Source: Sipunculus nudus (taxonomy: Eukaryota; Annelida; Sipuncula; Golfingiida; Sipunculidae). From it: a stretch of DNA of 64,000 nt. Below, piece after piece: positions 58,290-64,000 of this stretch; position 1 is the stretch's first letter, and the number at the start of each line of letters is the position of its first letter. The notes beneath the pieces were generated by a model. The model ran no database searches. It was given only the letters and a program-made list of their open reading frames with translations, and was not told where the DNA came from. Both the position numbers and the translations under genes were made by a program. The stretch is from positions 57,043,429-57,107,428 of the forward strand of contig CM049312.1 in assembly GCA_026874595.1 (NCBI GenBank). Reading direction: 5' to 3'.

Positions 58290-59005
58290 TTTTTGTGGGG
58301 GGAACGCGCTACCGTTAAGGGGTCACGTGTTTGTCTTGTTTTGAGGATTTTCGCTTTTAAGGTAGTTTTACTGTAAATGAGTGCTGCTGCTTGAAAGGGC
58401 GACACTCCCCCGTCCGCAGGCAGGAGAGCGGCTCCTCTCAGCCCCCGCACCTTGAAGTCACGTGGCTCCACTGGGGGGCGCCACGGTCGTTCCAGATGCA
58501 AGCACCTCAAGTAGCGCCCTTGTGTTGACCCCTCTGAGATGCCAAGACCCCGTGTGAAGAACGCAGGGCCCAGAGTACCTGGGGGGCGCGGTAAGCGCAA
58601 TTCCTCCCGCTGATTAGTGTATGTTTCATATGAGCTGTTATCACTGATACGAAAAGGTATTTATGGTGTCCTTTTAAACAGATGACATTCTTTTTGCAAG
58701 ATACTGTTACTCCTGATTGGCATATACCAATACTTGTGTTTCACAATTTGCCACCGAGATATTTTACAAAAATATCAAATAAGAAAAAATAATTTTCGAT
58801 CAGATCATGAAAAATAATCCTGTATATTTAGCTGAAACCAGTGAATTACGCCAAGCTGTTCACGGTAACGATCAGTCAGACTGGAGTTTGATCCCTTCGT
58901 TATCATTAACAGATATTTATGTCACAAACGTGATTGGACTTGTTGGGCCTTGTACATACGCCCTCTGTTGGTGGCATCATGGACTATATTAACCAGACAC
59001 TTTTG
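58290..59005. repeat. Dispersed repeat family R1, copy 6 (long form)
   Basis: Best match to 19335-20020. It contains an extra 30-40 bp GC-rich insertion near 58,445-58,490 relative to that copy. Confidence 0.7.
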
Positions 59006-60250
59006 TAGTCTCTTACACAGACACACGGTGGCGCTCCGCAAGCCCCCAGTGGGTCTGTAAACGGAGACCATTTTGGGCCTGGGATTCCGCCCGAATCTAT
59101 TCAGATGAGTTCAAGCTGCGCATGCGTGGTACGCGATTCCGTTCAGGTACAGCTGCAAGCGAGTCATGGGCAGGAAACACATTTTCGCTATCAAAAGTCA
59201 CTCAAATTAGGATAACTGACGCTGTGTCATTGACGTACGGCATATACTCAGGTTATTGCAGCTTCTAAGTATCACTCATAAGGGTACCACATGTGCATTC
59301 ATGATGACTTACTGTATTAAACGTTGCACTTCCTGATATCGCTCAAGTCCATGTGTGTACGTTTTGCCTGCATGCTTCGTGTGCCAGACTGTTATCAATT
59401 AATAAATAAAATATCAAAGTACGACCATAATTTGCTTTTTATAAATAAAACTGTTTAAATAGTACCATATAATCAGTGGGCTAGCATTAAACCTGTACTG
59501 CCAAAGTTTTTCTTCCAAGAAAGTTTTCTTAGTGCCACGCCCCCTTTTCTTTGGTTGGTGTGTGCGCGTGTGTGTGTGTGGGGGGGGGGAGTTTTTACAC
59601 AAATGTAGGCATGTGAGAAAATGCCAAAGTTTTGAGCCGAATGAACATATATTATTATGTGATATTTAGATACAACAAAATATTAATTATGATTTTCATT
59701 TTGTTTTTATTTTTGCACTGGATTAAATTTTTATGTATTTTAACAACAAATTATTATTCAAATGTGGTTCCTTTACTGCTAAATGTGACATGTGTAACAT
59801 CCTGATTACCTTAAATGTTTAAAGACAAATTCATTAAAACAATACATTAACTGAAAATATAAAAATAATGCAGTTTAATCATAGATAGTATATATGCTTT
59901 TCTACCTTCTGATATAAAGATACATGCAATCAGCAATAATCAGTATGACCCAATATATAAGCATTGTGTTCAACAAATAGCATGTGTTTATTAAAAAAAC
60001 CCATAAAAATCAGAGAAAACCCTGTTATGTTATAGTCTTGCTGAGTTCATAAATAAACTTTCCCAGATTTATTTCATTGTTTTATCATTGCAAGCATTTC
60101 ATGAATACATTCTATTGATATCCCTATTTTTTACAAGACATGATAATCATACAATATAACCATATCCTATTTATGTTCTGTAATGCATTTGAACTTTAAT
60201 ATCATCTCCTACAGAATGAAAGGTCTTAAACTCTGAATGAGTTTTAATAA
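59006..60250. other. Intergenic; one GC-richer stretch
   Basis: 59,010-59,180 is less AT-rich than its surroundings and contains CTGCGCATGCGTGG (NRF1-like), but no exon could be tied to it. The rest is AT-rich with a (TG)n-(G)n tract near 59,560-59,589. Confidence 0.35.
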
Positions 60251-60279
60251 ATCTGCTGGCAGAACATGGCAGTGTTGTA

Positions 60280-60930
60280 GAATTCCAGTCTGGACTTGGA
60301 CTCTAGTTCAGACTCAAGTTCACTTTTTAAGGACTCTGACTTGGACGCGAGGGTCCTGAACTTGGACATCTACTTAGACTCGCAGGTATAAGGACTCAAG
60401 AAATCAGCCAGAGTCCATCTCAAGCAGAAGCGGATTGAGGGGGGTCCTGAGGTCATATGCTGCAACCTTTTTTCAGGGTTTCAGACAACATTTTGTGGCC
60501 TGGATCCCCCTTTTATCAGGCCTCGGGACCTTATTTTGACTGTTGAGTCCAATAAAAAAGAAAACTCACATATTATGTTCAGATTGTGCACATGGGTTAC
60601 CTACTAATTGAATATTATAAAAAAATAAGACAAAACATACCAAGATTTAGCTCTGTATCAGGAGTTAAATCTATTTAAACATTTAAATAAAGCACACTTG
60701 AAAATTAATAAATTTGCATGATTATCTCAAATATCCTTTTCCAAGTTCTTTTAATAAGAAAATTTGTGTCAAACTTGGACTCTGCATGTACCAAATGACT
60801 CAGACTTGAAGAAGGTGGACCTGGACGTAAACCTTAAGGACTCAGATTTGGAATTGGACTCGAGTGACCTGGACTCTGACTTGCACTTGGACTTGGATGG
60901 GGTGGACTCAACCACATCACTGGACCATGA
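60280..60930. repeat. GGACTTGGACTC short-repeat clusters
   Basis: Two clusters (60,290-60,420 and 60,775-60,925) of degenerate 6-bp words GACTTG/GGACTC on the plus strand. On the minus strand they give a low-complexity Ser/Lys/Glu peptide frame (60957-60769), which I do not take as a gene. Confidence 0.7.
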
Positions 60931-63627
60931 ACCCTCATGGTAGGAAATGCAAATCATCTTTCCTTTAAGATCAACTTTTCAGTATATATCAAAAGAATAC
61001 AGAATTACACAAGACTGAAGCAGTCATATCTAAGACAACAGCCTAGCATGTGTCAGCTTATCTACTTATTACTTTATATCAGGTGCTTGATTTGAGAAAA
61101 AAAACTTATGTTTTTATGGTTAAAGCACAAACTTGTGTGAAATATAATGTAAAGTTACATAGACCTGGTATGGACTCTTTGTTTTTAAGCAAGTCTGGTC
61201 TTTATTATTGGTATCTCCTTTACTTTGATTTCCTATATTTGAATTAGTATTTTTGTTGGACCTTGTGGACTTTCATAAGTATATATTTTACCATAGAAGA
61301 AGATCTGTGCTTGAATCCATGTTTTATTAAGGATTTTTATATGTATTAACATTATATAGATATCTAAATACAATGTAGTTATTCACATGACATGAATAGA
61401 ATGATCATATGTCTATGTGTCTGCATGCATAGTATTTGACCACGGTCTCGTTCAAATTTACAGTCATATACACGTAATTGGCACCGTGTAAATGCTGTCC
61501 TTAAACAATTTTCTCCTTTATGTAAAGTGATCTTAATTGCTTTTTTCCTACAAAAATACAGGACTTTTTATTTCCACATGTTGTGGGTGAAGTAGGAATT
61601 TGATTTTTTTTTTCACATGAAATCCACATTGATAAGTTATTAGTGTGCAAATCAAGGTTTATAGGTTTCTGCTTTAACTTTCACCTCCAAAAATGCAAGT
61701 AATTTATTAATGCAGCAGACCTATACATTAATATATGAATCACATAGACTAACACGGAGCATGTATTCACCTATTTTTCATCCAATCTACCCCTAAGCAT
61801 ACACACCTATAGAGACAGTGGGCTTTATTTTGTCATGGACATAAGGGTGCTTCTTCAGTATCTTACTGGATCTAAAACTTTAAATTTTAGAACTGCACCA
61901 GTCCCAGAATTACTAGTAGTACAACAGCATGTTCTTTATTTACAGCTGAACATAATATAGTGATCAGCTGTTGAGATGTACCCTGCTATATATGGGAGCA
62001 TGTCAGTTGCAAAATAAAACCCAGTTTGAGTTAAACAGTTTTAACAAGGTATTCCTCAGAATTGGTTTTACCACTAATTTCTATTATTCAGAGTGATGTG
62101 CTTTGTACATGCAACCCAACATTAGTTAAAGTGCAAGTTGCAAATGGGTGTAAATAGCTTCCTTTAGACAGGGATGATGTGGTCAGAGCCACTTGGCTTA
62201 GCTACCTATGTTCACAAAATGTCTGCTTAACTTCTTTTGACCAATTCAAAAGAAGCTAATCTTTAAAAAAATATTTTAATATGCTGGGCAAAACTCTGGA
62301 GTACATAATGGTTAATCCTGGATAAAATACTTTTAACCCAGGTTTTACCCACTGGATTGGGTAAAATAGGATTTACCTTGGTCAAATAGCAACCCTGAAT
62401 GTACTACTACTTATTGTCCATAAATCAAATATGGAGTGTCAGGTGACTTTCCTTTTCAAACAATAATCCCCACTACACCATGTATATGTATATTTTATAT
62501 CCTTAGGTATCACCTAGAGATCAAAACTATCAAAAAGACATGGATATTACTGTGAATGCAATAAATTAAATTAAGTGAGCCTTTCAATGCTGGTTGACTG
62601 GCTTTGATTCAGTGAATTATTTGATGCATTGTTACATGCAACCCTTATATATACTGATAGCCATATGTGAGAGAGAACATGTGGACAAATGTTAATGGAA
62701 GCAATGAAAGGTACTGACACTAGGTTGAACCTCAACTGATCTTTAATAGTACTGAACATATATCATAAACATTGCTAATATATTGCATTTCCCATCAAGA
62801 AACATATCTGACCAAAAATAATAAACAGAAATGATGCAACAGTGAATGCAATTTTATCAAGCACATGCTAATAAATCTTTAGCATTATAGCCTTTAATCG
62901 ATGACATTATGCCTATACATGTTAAACTGCAGTGCAACATTCCATATCTGAGCACACCTCTATATCCAACTGGAGATGATCAAATACACACAAGCTAGTA
63001 ATACACAGGGTAGCTGGTATTTTTTACAAAGATGTAACTGAACTGCGAGCATTAATGCCATATCTTTTCACATTAAAATTTAAGACAGATTATCCTTTTA
63101 AGATATCTATGACTCATACTTTTGGTCCTCAGACTTGTCCCTGAGTTAAAATGTTATTCATAGTGGACCAGTCACAACTGGCATCTGTTTGACTTTTTTT
63201 AACCACTGAAAATCCAATTTAACCTTAAACAAAGGTCTCCCCCTTCATAAAACACAGTTGGGCAAACTCACACTTTGTCAATTAATTTTATTTGCTGCAA
63301 ACAAGTTCCATCATTTGTCTTTTAAAGTAAGATGTCTTCATTTTTATTCAAGTATATTTATCTATCAAACGCCCTCTTTTCATTGATAAATCAGAAGTAC
63401 TGCACATATTTATATGACAAATATATATTTTAATTTTGAATAATTTGTTATAAGGTTATGGCATGATACTTGGAATGTATATTACACAATGTATGACATA
63501 TTAGTTAAAATATATGAATCTTTGTGCTGAATGTGCACCAGGTCATATAATGAAATTATACATTCATCCTGTTGCAGCATGACACTTATTAACCAACAGA
63601 ATATATACTGGGATACATACATACATG

Positions 63628-63630
<3 letters not shown>
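60931..63630. other. Intergenic, AT-rich, nothing recognised
   Basis: No coding region, tandem array or inverted repeat seen by eye in 2.7 kb. It is likely 3' flank or intron of a gene beyond the right edge. Confidence 0.4.

Positions 63631-63631
<1 letters not shown>

Positions 63632-63664
<33 letters not shown>
63632..63664. repeat. (TA)n microsatellite
   Basis: TA run. Confidence 0.9.
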
Positions 63665-63669
<5 letters not shown>

Positions 63670-63909
63670 CTAAGGCCCAGTAAAGTAACAACCGTTGAAT
63701 TTATTTATAAAGAACATGACACTATAAAAAATATATACAGGTATAATATAAAAAAAGGATTATGCTTGAAATCTAATATGATTTGGGGTAAAATATGATA
63801 AATTTTGCTCTTTCTAAGTGCTTGGTTTTGGGAGAATGTTGTCCCACAAATTTTTGACAAACCTCAGGCAATGGGCAGTTTTCAGAAAAAAAAACACATC
63901 AAGACTTAC

Positions 63910-64000
63910 CCTGACGACAAGCTTTGAGCTGAGGGGGGCACATCGACCTTCTGTATAGCCTTAAGTTTGACATGTATGCATATCCCACTTCGTGTCCTTT
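63910..64000 (-). CDS. Possible internal exon, cut by right edge
   Basis: On the minus strand, the sequence runs open from the edge to a strong splice donor (CAGG|GTAAGTCTT; GTAAGT at 63909-63904). Two of three frames are open. The one reading GHEVGYAYMSNLRLYRRS looks the most protein-like. No family is recognised. The absence of any other exon in the 13 kb to the left would fit a 3'-directed long intron. Confidence 0.3.

Noticed and set aside
59100-59180. NRF1-like CTGCGCATGCGTGG as a promoter
   Set aside because: A single motif without an adjacent exon or transcript evidence is not enough.

Overview
The window looks like nuclear DNA of a marine invertebrate animal. The evidence is spliced genes with GT-AG introns, long AT-rich intergenic DNA, many (TA)n, (GT)n and poly-G/poly-C tracts, several tandem-repeat families, and an animal-type heparan-sulfate 3-O-sulfotransferase-like gene. 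Tandem arrays inside transposon-like units, a tyrosine-recombinase retroelement and hAT-type MITEs fit a mollusc (bivalve-like) genome best. That placement is inference; no diagnostic marker gene is present. No bacterial, organellar, rRNA or CRISPR features were seen.

Layout. Positions 1-18,100 hold three copies of a sulfotransferase duplicon, all on the minus strand: a frameshifted N-terminal fragment cut by the left edge (1-289), one intact 328-residue single-exon gene (7423-8409), and a truncated, frameshifted pseudogene (16060-16674). About 550 bp of sequence is repeated in opposite orientation on either side of the intact copy (4120-4690 and 9425-9960). Positions 18,100-22,000 are intergenic, with a dispersed repeat (family R1) and (TA)n tracts around tRNA-like promoter boxes.

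Positions 22,059-30,941 are an 8.9 kb decayed tyrosine-recombinase retrotransposon of Ngaro/DIRS type, bounded by 351-bp direct repeats. In order it contains an SGNH-hydrolase relic, a 130-bp satellite (about 14 copies), a gag-like region with a Cys/His finger, RT plus RNase H, a tyrosine recombinase, and a run of 27-nt hairpin units. A perfect 21-bp inverted repeat lies just outside its right repeat.

Positions 33,284-50,246 are one complete short-chain dehydrogenase/reductase (SDR) gene on the minus strand. Nine exons join without any frame break into 266 residues. Its introns carry most of the repeats here: a hAT-like MITE (33623-35201, intron 8), a 4.4 kb block of GGTGGCGCCACC satellites bounded by 12-bp inverted repeats (36197-40597, intron 8), a small CAGGGGCGGAT MITE (41023-41351, intron 8), a 60-bp array in intron 2 and a 47-bp array in intron 1. 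A roughly 33-bp CCCGGG-containing array sits 0.3 kb upstream of the start codon.

Positions 50,900-64,000 are intergenic: a 799-bp direct tandem duplication, more R1 copies, a 144-bp tandem relic, simple repeats, and a possible exon on the minus strand at the right edge (63910 onward). The two intact genes are unrelated in function (a Golgi sulfotransferase and a probably NADP(H)-dependent oxidoreductase); nothing suggests they work together.
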